A stretch of 63,863 nt of DNA. Source: Pseudomonadota bacterium (GTDB lineage: Bacteria; Pseudomonadota; Gammaproteobacteria; Burkholderiales; JABEVD01). A program made the position numbers and the translations under genes. This document shows positions 1-8,012 of the stretch, one piece after another. The first letter of the stretch is position 1. Each line of letters starts with the position of its first letter. The notes beneath the pieces are model-generated. The model made no database searches, was not told the DNA's origin, and was given only the letters and a program-made list of their open reading frames with translations. Location of the stretch: the NCBI GenBank assembly GCA_021835845.1, contig JAKBJU010000014.1, forward strand, positions 1 through 63,863, in the 5' to 3' direction.

Positions 1-190
1 CGATTTTGAGATGCCCCGAAACTGCGCTTCGCTTCGTTTTCACGCAACCCAATTGGGACGGGGCTTTGCGGGTGATCTTCTTTGTTACGCGGCTCGCGAA
101 TGGAATAACCATTCGACTTCGCCGCGCGCCTCGAATCTCATCTCGCAAAGTCGCGTCGCGACCGCGTGGGAATAAATCAGTGGTTCCCTA
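1..190. repeat. Partial copy of a dispersed MITE-like repeat
   Basis: From about base 39 this stretch aligns with the full copy at 5516-5794: both have TTCACGCAACCC, then a GGGACGGGG block, a 'gaatgg/gaaggg-AAT-accattcg' block, a 'CGCAAAG' block and an end reading TTCCCTAA. The right end (TA at 189-190) corresponds to the right end of the other copy, but its inverted-repeat half is degenerate. The left end lies outside the window or has diverged. No gene is visible here; the next gene, yifB, ends at 243. Confidence 0.6.
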
Positions 191-242
191 ACCCGCGCTT
201 GGAGAGAAAGTTTATCTGAATTCCAGCCCCCTCTTTGGTCGC

Positions 243-1733
243 CTAGAGTTCGAATCTCCGGTACTGGATCGCCTCTGCCACATGTTCGCCCGAAATCTGC
301 CTGCTTTGCGCAATGTCGGCGATGCTCCGCGCCATCCTGAGCACCCTGTGGTAGGCCCTTGCCGAAAGATTCAGGGCATTGACCGCCTGCCTGATCAGGG
401 TTTCTCCTTTCCCGTCCGGCCGGCAATGCCTTTCGGTTTCCTTCACGCCCAGCTCGGCATTCGCCTTTCCCTGGCGCGCGAGCTGCAGGGCTCTCGCGGC
501 CTCTATTCTCGCCCTCACGCTGCGGCTGCACTCCCCTGCATCGAGCTGCTTCAGGTCCTCGAATGGAATGGAGGGCATTTCGATGCGCATGTCTATCCTG
601 TCCAGAAAAGGGCCTGAAAGCTTCGCCCTGTAGCGCAGAACCTGGTCCGGCGTGCAATGGCATCTTCCGCTCTTGTGGCCGAGATAGCCGCAGGGACAGG
701 GATTCATCGCTGCGAGAAGCTGGAATCTGGCCGGAAAATCGACGCGCTCCAGGGCGCGAGAGATGGTGATTTTCCCGTTCTCCATGGGCTCCCGCAACGC
801 TTCCAGAACGGCCCTTTCGAATTCCGGCAATTCGTCGAGAAACAGCACGCCGCAATGAGCGAGCGAAATTTCTCCTGGCCTGGGGTGCGTGCCTCCCCCG
901 ACCATGGCCACTGCGGAAGCCGTATGGTGCGGGGAGCGGAAAGGCCGCCTTCCCCAGTTCGCCGGATCGAAAGCGCCGACCAGAGACTGGATCGCGGCGG
1001 ATTCGAGCGCTTCCTCTTCCGTCATCTCCGGCAATATTCCGGGAAAGCTTGCGGCCAGCATGGATTTCCCTGTGCCGGGCGGACCGATCATGAGAACGCT
1101 GTGCCTGCCGCATGCCGCGATTTCGAGCGCGCGCCTGGCGAGAATCTGGCCCTTGATTTCGCTGAAATCGGGGTAGGAAATTTCACCGGTTCGGGGAATT
1201 GCGGAGAATTCCGGAATGGGTTCGACAGCGGCGAGGTGAGCGCATACCTCGGCGAGGGAGCGTGCGGGATGGATGGAAGCCGATTTCACGATGGCGGCCT
1301 CGAAGGCATTCTCGAAGGGCAATATGAACGCACGCCCGTCCCGCTTCGCAACCATCGTCATTGCCAGGACACCCCTGACCGGACGCAGTTCGCCGGAGAG
1401 GGCGAGCTCTCCGGCGAATTCGTAATTCAGGAGCTTGTCTTTGGGAATCTGGTTTGATGCGGCGAGAATGCCGATCGCGATGGGCAGATCGAAACGTCCG
1501 CTCTCTTTCGGCAAATCGGCGGGAGCGAGGTTCACGGTGATGCGCCGGGATGGAAACGAGAACCGGGCGTTCAGCAGGGCGGAGCGGACCCTGTCGCGGC
1601 TTTCCCTGACCTCAAGTTCGGGGAGTCCCACGATGGTGAAGCTTGGCAGCCCAGCTCCGATATGCACTTCCACGGTCACGAGCGGTGCGTCCAGCCCGTA
1701 GAGCGCCCTGCTGTAAAGGACAGCGAGGCTCAT
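243..1733 (-). CDS. yifB: YifB/ComM-family Mg-chelatase-like AAA+ ATPase
   Basis: A 496-residue protein of the YifB/ComM family. ComM is a hexameric branch-migration helicase that helps integrate transforming DNA; many non-competent bacteria also carry it. The N-terminal ~200 residues form the Lon-protease-like ChlI domain (opening MSLAVLYSRALYGLDAP). The AAA+ domain follows, with Walker A GPPGTGKS near residues 217-224 and Walker B FLDELPEF near 300. The C-terminal Mg-chelatase domain ends in a helix rich in arginine (YHRVLRMARSIADI). The length is normal for the family and no catalytic motif is missing. It is transcribed in the same direction as ubiK, which lies just upstream, and may be cotranscribed with it. 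Assignment to the family is firm; a role in competence is inference. Confidence 0.93.
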   Translation of the reverse strand: MSLAVLYSRALYGLDAPLVTVEVHIGAGLPSFTIVGLPELEVRESRDRVRSALLNARFSFPSRRITVNLAPADLPKESGRFDLPIAIGILAASNQIPKDKLLNYEFAGELALSGELRPVRGVLAMTMVAKRDGRAFILPFENAFEAAIVKSASIHPARSLAEVCAHLAAVEPIPEFSAIPRTGEISYPDFSEIKGQILARRALEIAACGRHSVLMIGPPGTGKSMLAASFPGILPEMTEEEALESAAIQSLVGAFDPANWGRRPFRSPHHTASAVAMVGGGTHPRPGEISLAHCGVLFLDELPEFERAVLEALREPMENGKITISRALERVDFPARFQLLAAMNPCPCGYLGHKSGRCHCTPDQVLRYRAKLSGPFLDRIDMRIEMPSIPFEDLKQLDAGECSRSVRARIEAARALQLARQGKANAELGVKETERHCRPDGKGETLIRQAVNALNLSARAYHRVLRMARSIADIAQSRQISGEHVAEAIQYRRFEL

Positions 1734-1742
1734 CGGGCAAAT

Positions 1743-1991
1743 TCATTCTTCGGGTTTCAGGGCTGCCTTCTCGAGTTCGGCCACGCGCTCTTCCAGATGC
1801 CCCAGCTTTTCTCTCGTTCTCAGCAGCACTTCCTTCTGCACGTCGAATTCCTCGCGGGTCACGAGATCCATCTTGGTGAATATGCCGGCAAGCATGGCCC
1901 TGACATTCTTTTCAACATCTTTCGCGGGGGAGGATGCCATCACTTCGTTCACTTTGGCTCCGATTTCGTCCAGCAGTTTCTGGTTGATCAT
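1743..1991 (-). CDS. ubiK: UbiK-family ubiquinone biosynthesis accessory factor
   Basis: An 82-residue protein of the BMFP/YqiC family. UbiK assists aerobic ubiquinone synthesis as a small coiled-coil oligomer working with the Ubi complex and lipids. The chosen start, MINQKLLDEIGAKV, has a good ribosome site (GAGGAAGA); an upstream in-frame ATG at 2042 would add 17 residues that do not fit the family. The N-terminal half is an amphipathic helix (KVNEVMASSPAKDVEKN). The C-terminal half (from about residue 45) is a heptad-rich coiled coil with the REEFDVQKEVLLRTREKL pattern typical of the family. The ubiK / channel / glnK / amtB order recurs in betaproteobacteria. Its divergent neighbour is the outer-membrane protein gene starting at 2247. 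Confidence 0.88.
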   Translation of the reverse strand: MINQKLLDEIGAKVNEVMASSPAKDVEKNVRAMLAGIFTKMDLVTREEFDVQKEVLLRTREKLGHLEERVAELEKAALKPEE

Positions 1992-2094
1992 GATTCTTCC
2001 TCGTGATTTTGGATTCCTGAAGTGTAGCAAAATTCCCGGCATTCGCAGGCATCCGATTTCCGGAAATTTTTCAGCGGATGGCTATGCTCAATCA

Positions 2095-2111
2095 TGGTGC
2101 ATGGCGCACCA
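2095..2111. promoter_or_regulatory. Inverted repeat upstream of the sigma-54 promoter (possible activator site)
   Basis: TGGTGC and GCACCA flank a 5-bp spacer, a perfect 6-bp inverted repeat about 75-90 bp upstream of the sigma-54-type promoter at 2183-2198. This is a typical enhancer distance. The half-sites are those of NtrC (GCACC/GGTGC), but their order is reversed relative to the usual NtrC site, so binding by NtrC is only a possibility. Confidence 0.35.
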
Positions 2112-2182
2112 ACAAGGGTCAATTTGCATTGAATAACGCCGAGAATTGCAAATAACTATCTGATTATTTTAAACATTGTATA

Positions 2183-2198
2183 TTGGCACGGTAAATGC
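2183..2198 (+). promoter_or_regulatory. Sigma-54 (RpoN) -24/-12 promoter for channel-glnK-amtB
   Basis: The sequence reads TTGGCAC, seven bases, then GC, so GG (2185-2186) and GC (2197-2198) are separated by exactly 10 bp as sigma-54 requires. The -24 block matches consensus completely; the -12 block is ATGC instead of TTGC. Transcription should begin near 2210. That places the in-frame ATG at 2199 before the start site and supports the GTG start at 2247. A sigma-54 promoter fits nitrogen control of glnK and amtB. Confidence 0.72.
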
Positions 2199-2246
2199 TT
2201 GAAGATGCCTGTAGTTTTTTCATCCACAAAAAAGGGAGTTATCACT

Positions 2247-3488
2247 GTGAACAAATTGACCCAATCTCTCATCATCGCCGGCATCATTTCGATCCCTGCG
2301 GTCGCGATGGCTGACGGCGCAGCGCCTGCACCTGCAGCGCCAACCCTGACAGATGTCCTGGGCGCTTCCGGCGTTTCCCTCACGGGCTATGTCGATGCCG
2401 GGTACACCAGCATGAACAGCTCCGGGCTTTTCACCAACGGCGGCGCAAGCAGGGTGTTCGATGCACCCAATGCCACCGCAGGGAAGAATTTCAGCAGCTT
2501 CAGCCTGAATCAGGTCGGCGTGACCGTTGCCAAGGCACCTCCTTCCGGATTCGGCGGACTGGTCAATTTCACCGGCGGCGAAGATGCCAATGTGATCGCC
2601 TCCTACGGTGCCGGAAACAATGTGGTTGGCAATGGCGGCAACATGTACAACAACAACCACAATTTCGACATCACCCAGGCCTACGGCAGCTATGCCACGG
2701 GACCGGCCACGCTCATTCTGGGTAAATTCGCCACCCTGGCGGGCGCCGAAGTCATTCCCAGCATGTCGGATACCAACTACTCCCGTTCCATCCTGTTCGG
2801 CTATGCGATTCCCTTTACCCATACCGGCGCGCGCCTCACCTACGCTGCCTCTGACACCGTCAGCCTGATCGCCGGCGTCAATAACGGATGGGACCAGGTT
2901 GCCGATCAGAACACGGGAAAGACCGTGGAACTGGGTGTCACGGCAGCGCCTTCGAAGATGTTCTCCTTCGCCGGATCGTTTTACGGCGGCAAGGAATTGG
3001 CGGCTCCCGGTGGCTTGGCAGCAGGATCCAGCCCGTACACTCCGGGCGTGGCGCTTCCCGCACTCTCCCAGTTGAGCAACGGCAACCGGCAATTGGTTGA
3101 TCTGGTCGGAACCGTCAATGCCACGGACAGCCTGTCTTTCGTGGTGAACTACGACAACGGCAGCCAGCAAAATGCCGTATTGCAGACGGGAGCCCTGGGT
3201 ACCGCCAAGTGGGATGGAACGGCGCTCTACGCGAACTACATGTTCAGCGAAATGTGGAGGCTCTCCTTCCGCACGGAATACCTGAATGACAAGAACGGGT
3301 TCCGCACCGGGATAGCCCAGAAATGGAAGGAAAACACGCTTACCCTCGCTTTCATGCCGGCCAAGAGCTTCGAGTTCCGCGGTGAAGTTCGCGGCGACAC
3401 TTCCAACGTGGCGGCATTCCAGCGTGGCGATGGCACGGCAGCGTCCAGCCAGACCTCGGTCGGTCTGGAAGCGATCTACAAATTCTGA
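2247..3488 (+). CDS. Outer-membrane beta-barrel channel (BBP2-like porin) linked to glnK-amtB
   Basis: A 413-residue exported protein. The GTG start is preceded by AAGGGAG and gives a clean signal peptide (NKLTQSLIIAGIISIPAVAMA, cut before DGA). A short Ala/Pro linker follows, then alternating aromatic/glycine strands typical of a beta barrel. The last residues, GLEAIYKF, end in the phenylalanine recognised by the BAM machinery. It resembles putative porin families (BBP2/DUF1597) rather than classical trimeric porins; the family call is by pattern only. It is the first gene after the sigma-54-type promoter and lies 20 bp before glnK, so it is probably coexpressed with ammonium uptake genes under nitrogen limitation. 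A role in passing ammonium or small nitrogen compounds across the outer membrane is inference. Confidence 0.8.
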   Translation: MNKLTQSLIIAGIISIPAVAMADGAAPAPAAPTLTDVLGASGVSLTGYVDAGYTSMNSSGLFTNGGASRVFDAPNATAGKNFSSFSLNQVGVTVAKAPPSGFGGLVNFTGGEDANVIASYGAGNNVVGNGGNMYNNNHNFDITQAYGSYATGPATLILGKFATLAGAEVIPSMSDTNYSRSILFGYAIPFTHTGARLTYAASDTVSLIAGVNNGWDQVADQNTGKTVELGVTAAPSKMFSFAGSFYGGKELAAPGGLAAGSSPYTPGVALPALSQLSNGNRQLVDLVGTVNATDSLSFVVNYDNGSQQNAVLQTGALGTAKWDGTALYANYMFSEMWRLSFRTEYLNDKNGFRTGIAQKWKENTLTLAFMPAKSFEFRGEVRGDTSNVAAFQRGDGTAASSQTSVGLEAIYKF

Positions 3489-3499
3489 AAATCAACTGA

Positions 3500-3847
<348 letters not shown>

Positions 3848-3854
3848 GGAGAAC

Positions 3855-5258
3855 ATGATGAGAAAGTTTTGGTTATTGCTCTCGCTTTTCGGGGCTTTGT
3901 GTTTCAGTGCGCCGGTCTTCGCTGACGATGCATCCGCTCCTGCTGCAGCGCCTGCCGCTGCGGCTCCGGCTGCCCCTGCTGCGGCTCCGGCAGCGCCCAC
4001 TGCGCCCTTCATGTCCGATGTTGCCAAGATCAATTCCGGAGACAACGCCTGGATGCTGACATCGACGGCGCTGGTGCTGATGATGACCATCCCGGGTCTC
4101 GCGCTTTTCTACGGCGGCATGGTGCGCAAGAAGAATGTACTGGCGACCCTGATGCAAAGTTTCGCCATCACCTGCCTGGTAACCGTGCTGTGGATGGTCG
4201 CGGGTTACAGTCTGGCGTTCACCCCGGGTAGCAGTCCCTATCTGGGCGGATTCGACAGGCTGTTCCTGAATGGCATGTTCTTCGTCAACGGATCCAAGGT
4301 CGCGGTATCGCATCTTGCGCAGACCATACCCGAGTCGGTATTCATGATGTTCCAGATGACCTTCGCGATCATCACCCCGGCGCTCATCACGGGTGCATTT
4401 GCGGACAGGATGAAGTTTTCCGCGATGATGCTTTTCATCGCAATCTGGACCCTCGTGGTGTATTCGCCGATCGCGCACTGGGTATGGGAGCCGAGCGGAT
4501 GGCTGGCTGCCAAGGGCGTGCTGGATTTCGCTGGCGGCACCGTGGTGCACATCAATGCGGGTATCGCCGGTCTGGTCACGGCGCTCGTTCTCGGCAAGCG
4601 CCTGGGTTACGGCAAGGAAGCCATGGCGCCCCACAATCTGGTCCTCACGGTGATCGGTGCGGGTCTGTTGTGGGTGGGCTGGTTCGGCTTCAATGCGGGC
4701 TCCGCTGTTGCAGCTGACGGCCGTGCCGGAATGGCCATGGCAGTCACCCAGATTGCAACCGCAGCTGCAGGGCTTGGCTGGATGTTCGCGGAATGGCTGG
4801 CCAAGGGCAAGCCTTCGGTTCTGGGCATCGCTTCCGGCGCAGTCGCTGGTCTGGTTGCAATTACCCCGGCTTCCGGCTTCGTTGGCCCTGTCGGATCCCT
4901 CGTGATCGGCGTTGCCGCCGGCGTGATCTGCTTCTGGTCTGCAACCTGGCTCAAGGCGAAACTGGGCTACGATGATTCGCTCGACTGCTTCGGTGTGCAC
5001 GGCGTAGGCGGCATCGTGGGCGCACTGCTCACCGGCGTGTTCGCAATCAAGGACATCGGCGGCACCGCAGGCATGCTGGAAGGCAACAGCGGGCAGCTCA
5101 TGACCCAGGCGCTGGGCGTGGGCACAACCCTGGTTTACGGCGGCATCATGACCTTCATCATCCTGAAAGTCATCGACATGGTCATCGGCTTGCGCGTCAC
5201 TGAAGAGCAGGAGCGCGAAGGCCTCGACATCAGCCTGCACGGCGAGCACGTCGAATAA
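3855..5258 (+). CDS. amtB: Ammonium transporter AmtB
   Basis: A 467-residue Amt/Rh-family channel of the inner membrane that conducts ammonium under nitrogen limitation. It has a cleavable signal peptide (MMRKFWLLLSLFGALCFSAPVFA) followed by a long Ala/Pro linker, then eleven expected membrane spans. The pore twin histidines are visible as His208 (PIAHWVW) and His382 (FGVHGVGG). The family signature DFAGGTVVHINAG is present. The C-terminal tail (EEQEREGLDISLHGEHVE) is the cytoplasmic segment that interacts with GlnK. The ribosome site AAGGAG precedes the ATG. A strong terminator lies directly downstream, closing the channel-glnK-amtB operon. Confidence 0.97.
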   Translation: MMRKFWLLLSLFGALCFSAPVFADDASAPAAAPAAAAPAAPAAAPAAPTAPFMSDVAKINSGDNAWMLTSTALVLMMTIPGLALFYGGMVRKKNVLATLMQSFAITCLVTVLWMVAGYSLAFTPGSSPYLGGFDRLFLNGMFFVNGSKVAVSHLAQTIPESVFMMFQMTFAIITPALITGAFADRMKFSAMMLFIAIWTLVVYSPIAHWVWEPSGWLAAKGVLDFAGGTVVHINAGIAGLVTALVLGKRLGYGKEAMAPHNLVLTVIGAGLLWVGWFGFNAGSAVAADGRAGMAMAVTQIATAAAGLGWMFAEWLAKGKPSVLGIASGAVAGLVAITPASGFVGPVGSLVIGVAAGVICFWSATWLKAKLGYDDSLDCFGVHGVGGIVGALLTGVFAIKDIGGTAGMLEGNSGQLMTQALGVGTTLVYGGIMTFIILKVIDMVIGLRVTEEQEREGLDISLHGEHVE

Positions 5259-5276
5259 GTTTACTCACCCAACTTC

Positions 5277-5302
5277 AGGGGGCCTTGCGCCCCCTTTTTT
5301 TG
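5277..5302 (+). terminator. Rho-independent terminator after amtB
   Basis: AGGGGGC (5277-5283) pairs with GCCCCCT (5289-5295) around a five-base loop, followed by a run of seven T. It is a textbook intrinsic terminator 19 bp after the amtB stop codon. Confidence 0.93.
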
Positions 5303-5344
5303 TTTGGGATGGAGTAGAATTCTGAAAAGACAGGGGAGGAGGAG

Positions 5345-5518
5345 ATGCAGGAACCTTTCATGATTCATCTGGCGAGGCTCGCTCCGGCTTTCATGGCGAT
5401 CACCTTCCTCATCCTTTTCCATCATTTCTTCGTCCAGAAAAACAGGCTGCTCTGGGCCATCGGCCTCTTTCTGCTGGGCTGCCTGATTTCCTACCGTTCG
5501 CTGACCAGCATCGGCTAA
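5345..5518 (+). CDS. Small membrane protein, 57 residues, unknown function
   Basis: The reading frame MQEPFMIHLARLAPAF... encodes 57 residues preceded by a very strong ribosome site (GGGGAGGAGG region). It has two hydrophobic segments (roughly residues 11-26 and 34-47) separated by FVQKNR, so a two-span inner-membrane protein is likely. It lies between the amtB terminator and the MITE-like repeat. Its stop codon TAA (5516-5518) is made from the first bases of that repeat, so the original protein may once have been longer. No family is recognised. The gene is supported by the ribosome site and the hydrophobic pattern only. Confidence 0.5.
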   Translation: MQEPFMIHLARLAPAFMAITFLILFHHFFVQKNRLLWAIGLFLLGCLISYRSLTSIG

Positions 5519-5794
5519 GGAAGCCCTGAACAAGTCGCACATGAGCCGTGTTGCCGGAAAATCGAGATGATCGTGCGAAGCGCAACGCAGGTCGTAGCCG
5601 AGTCTACGACGCCAAGGAGCGCGACAAAGCGAGCGCTCGATTTCACGCAACCCTTGAGGGACGGGGTTTTGCGGGCGATCCTCCTTGTCGCTCGGCTTGC
5701 GAAGGGAATGACCATTCGCTGCGCCTTGCTTCGCGAGTTTCATCCCGCAAAGCCGACCGTCACGGCCACGCGGGACTTGTTCAGGGCTTCCCTA
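5516..5794. repeat. MITE-like element with terminal inverted repeats
   Basis: About 279 bp bounded by GGAAGCCCTGAACAAGTC (5519-5536) and its exact reverse complement (5774-5791); the match extends outward to a TA dinucleotide at each border (5516-5517 and 5793-5794). Inside is a 7-bp hairpin (GTCGTAG 5591-5597 with CTACGAC 5604-5610). The region from 5642 to the right end aligns with bases 39-191 of this window. There is no transposase gene, so it is a non-autonomous element or other mobile repeat; TA may be the target duplication. Its borders supply the stop codons of both flanking genes, the small membrane protein (TAA) and the ABC permease (TAG on the minus strand). Confidence 0.82.
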
Positions 5795-6898
5795 ATACAT
5801 CCTGTTCCTGAACAGCCATCCGGCTATCGCGAGCGAGGCGATGCCGATGAGCGCCAGGGGCCACAATTCGGGAATCAGCAGGCGAAATGGCGTTCCCTGC
5901 AGGAAAACCCCTCTGAGTACGACCAGGAAATAACGCATCGGATTGATCAGGGTGAGATCCTGGACTATGGCGGGCATGTTCCGGATCGGAGTGGCGAAGC
6001 CCGACAGGATGATCGCCGGCACCATGAAGAAGAACGCGCCGAGCAGTCCCTGCTGCTGGGTCACGGCGATCGAGGAGATCATCAGCCCCACGCCTACTGC
6101 AGAGAGCAGGAACAGGAAGATGCCGACGTAAAGTGTCGCAATGCTTCCGAGAAACGGGACCTTGAACCAGAAAACCGCTGCCAGAGTGACCAGTGTCGCC
6201 TCCAGAATGCCGATCAGAAATCCCGGCAGGGCCTTGCCGATCAGGATTTCAACAGGACTCATGGGAGTGACGAGCAATTGATCGAAGGTGCCCTGTTCCC
6301 GCTCTCTTGCAACCGAAAGGGCCGTGACCAGCATCGTCACGAGCAGCGTGAGCAGCCCCACTATGCCCGGGACAAAAAACCAGCGGCTTTCCAGGTTGGG
6401 GTTGAACCAGGCGCGGGTTTCGATATGCGCGGGCATGGCGCTTCCCCGGCGTGCCGCCCATGCGCCGCTGAAATCTTTCACGATGGATCCGGCGTAATTG
6501 ACGACCAGCATCGCCGTATTCGAATTTCTCCCGTCCGTGATGATCTGGACCTGGGTGGTCTTGCCGCTCAAGAGATCCGCGCTGAAATTCGGTCCGATGC
6601 GCAGCACCATCAATACCTGCTTGTCCTCGATGAGGGGCGCTATCCGGCTTTCGTCCTGCAATTGTGCCACCAGATTGAAGCTGGACGACCCCCTGAAGGC
6701 TGCGAGAAGATCCCTCGAAACATTTCCCCTGTCTTCAGAATAGATAGCATAAGGCACCTGCTTGAGTTCGAAGGTCGCCGCATAGCCAAACACAAGAAGC
6801 TGGATCAGGGGCGGCACGACGAGCACAAGGCGTCCTTTCCTGTCCTTCAGCAGGGAAAGAAACTCCTTGATTGTCAGGGCGAGAATTCTCTTCCACAT
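5792..6898 (-). CDS. ABC-2 type transporter permease (second subunit)
   Basis: A 368-residue inner-membrane permease of the ABC-2 exporter type (YbhS/YbhR/YhhJ group). One N-terminal span (near residues 18-38) is followed by a large periplasmic domain (VPYAIYSEDRGNVSRDL...) and five C-terminal spans starting near residue 175, including the motif AREREQGTFDQLLVTPMSPVE typical of this family. The start chosen is ATG at 6898, one base after the stop of the preceding permease gene; the longer frame from 6976 overlaps that gene and was rejected. The TAG stop is formed at the border of the MITE-like repeat, so the original C-terminus may have been altered; RNRMY is the present end. It works with the adjacent permease and the double ATPase. 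Confidence 0.88.
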   Translation of the reverse strand: MWKRILALTIKEFLSLLKDRKGRLVLVVPPLIQLLVFGYAATFELKQVPYAIYSEDRGNVSRDLLAAFRGSSSFNLVAQLQDESRIAPLIEDKQVLMVLRIGPNFSADLLSGKTTQVQIITDGRNSNTAMLVVNYAGSIVKDFSGAWAARRGSAMPAHIETRAWFNPNLESRWFFVPGIVGLLTLLVTMLVTALSVAREREQGTFDQLLVTPMSPVEILIGKALPGFLIGILEATLVTLAAVFWFKVPFLGSIATLYVGIFLFLLSAVGVGLMISSIAVTQQQGLLGAFFFMVPAIILSGFATPIRNMPAIVQDLTLINPMRYFLVVLRGVFLQGTPFRLLIPELWPLALIGIASLAIAGWLFRNRMY

Positions 6899-6899
6899 G

Positions 6900-8012
6900 C
6901 TATTCCAGCCGCTTTCTGGTATTGCGCCAGGTGAGCCCCAGGAAGAGGGCTGCCAGCAGAACGAGGGCGGCGGCATTGGGCAGGATCACCTGCCATTCGT
7001 CGCCGGCCAGAAAGAGCGTTTGCAGTATGGCGACATAATAGCGCGCAGCGATCACATGGGTGATGGCCTGAACGATTTTCGGCATGCTGTTGATGTCGAA
7101 AATGAAGCCGGAAAGGATGAATGCCGGCAGAAATGTGCCGATGATCGCAATCTGGCCTGCAACGAACTGGTTTTTCGCCACCGAGGAGATCAACAGGCCC
7201 ATGCCGAGCGCCGTGATGAGGAAGAGGGCCGATGCTGCAAGCAGAATCCAGAGGGAGCCGCGCAAGGGCACTTCGAAAAGCCACAGCGCCATGGCGACCG
7301 AAAGCGCAAGCCCGCCCATGCCCAGCAGAAAATAGGGGATCAACTTGCCGAGTATCACTTCGTTCATCGAAACCGGCGTGACGAGGAGCGCTTCCATGGT
7401 TCCCCTCTCCCATTCACGTGCCATGACGAGCGCAGTCAGAAGTGCGCCGATCAGCGTCATGATCACTGCGATCAGCCCGGGAACCAGAAAATTCCGGCTC
7501 CTGAGTTCGCTGTTGAACCAGATGCGCTGCTCTATCCTGACCGGAATCTCGGAACGAATGCCGCGCAGGGCGGCGTCATGCTCTAGCCAGTTCTGGAAAC
7601 TGCCGTCGACATAGCCCGATATGATCCTGGCGGTGTTTTCGTCGACGCCGTTGAGGATGAGTTGAATCGGTGCGCCGTCCGGCTGCCGCAATTGCCTGGC
7701 AAAATCCTGCTTCAGCACGATGACGGCATTGATCTTTCCTGCCGTCATGGCCCGCACCGCATTTCGGGTGTTCGCGTAAGCGAACGTTTCGAAGTAGCGG
7801 GACTCGCGGAATTCGGCGGTGAAATTGGATGTGTCGGCGCTGGGCGCTTCGACCACCAGTCCGAGCGGAATATGCTCGGAATCGAGGGACACGCCGTAGC
7901 CGAAGAGGAGCAGCAGGATGAGCGGCATCAGGAAAGCGATCGCGATGCTGCTCGGATCGCGGATTATCTGCAGGAATTCCTTTCTGATCAGTCCGGTGAG
8001 GCGCATGTTCAT
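6900..8012 (-). CDS. ABC-2 type transporter permease (first subunit)
   Basis: A 370-residue permease of the same ABC-2 family as its downstream neighbour. The N-terminal span is near residues 22-42 (IAIAFLMPLILLLLFGYGV). A periplasmic domain carries the family pattern (VDGSFQNWLEHDAALRG...), then five spans begin near residue 178, with the characteristic AREWERGTMEALLVTPVS loop. Its start overlaps the ATPase stop by four bases (ATGA) and its stop lies one base before the next permease, so translation is coupled. By analogy with E. coli YbhGFSR the complex would export drugs or other amphiphiles together with the HlyD-type adaptor; the substrate cannot be read from sequence. Confidence 0.9.
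   Translation of the reverse strand: MNMRLTGLIRKEFLQIIRDPSSIAIAFLMPLILLLLFGYGVSLDSEHIPLGLVVEAPSADTSNFTAEFRESRYFETFAYANTRNAVRAMTAGKINAVIVLKQDFARQLRQPDGAPIQLILNGVDENTARIISGYVDGSFQNWLEHDAALRGIRSEIPVRIEQRIWFNSELRSRNFLVPGLIAVIMTLIGALLTALVMAREWERGTMEALLVTPVSMNEVILGKLIPYFLLGMGGLALSVAMALWLFEVPLRGSLWILLAASALFLITALGMGLLISSVAKNQFVAGQIAIIGTFLPAFILSGFIFDINSMPKIVQAITHVIAARYYVAILQTLFLAGDEWQVILPNAAALVLLAALFLGLTWRNTRKRLE

Noticed and set aside
2199-2246. Upstream ATG start for the channel gene
   Set aside because: It lies before the transcription start expected from the sigma-54-type promoter and would put 16 residues ahead of the signal peptide. The GTG at 2247 has a ribosome site.
5567-6934. A 455-codon plus-strand frame from inside the mobile repeat through the ABC permease
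   Set aside because: It is mostly antisense to the permease gene, which has clear membrane spans and family motifs. The part inside the repeat has no transposase or other recognisable domain.
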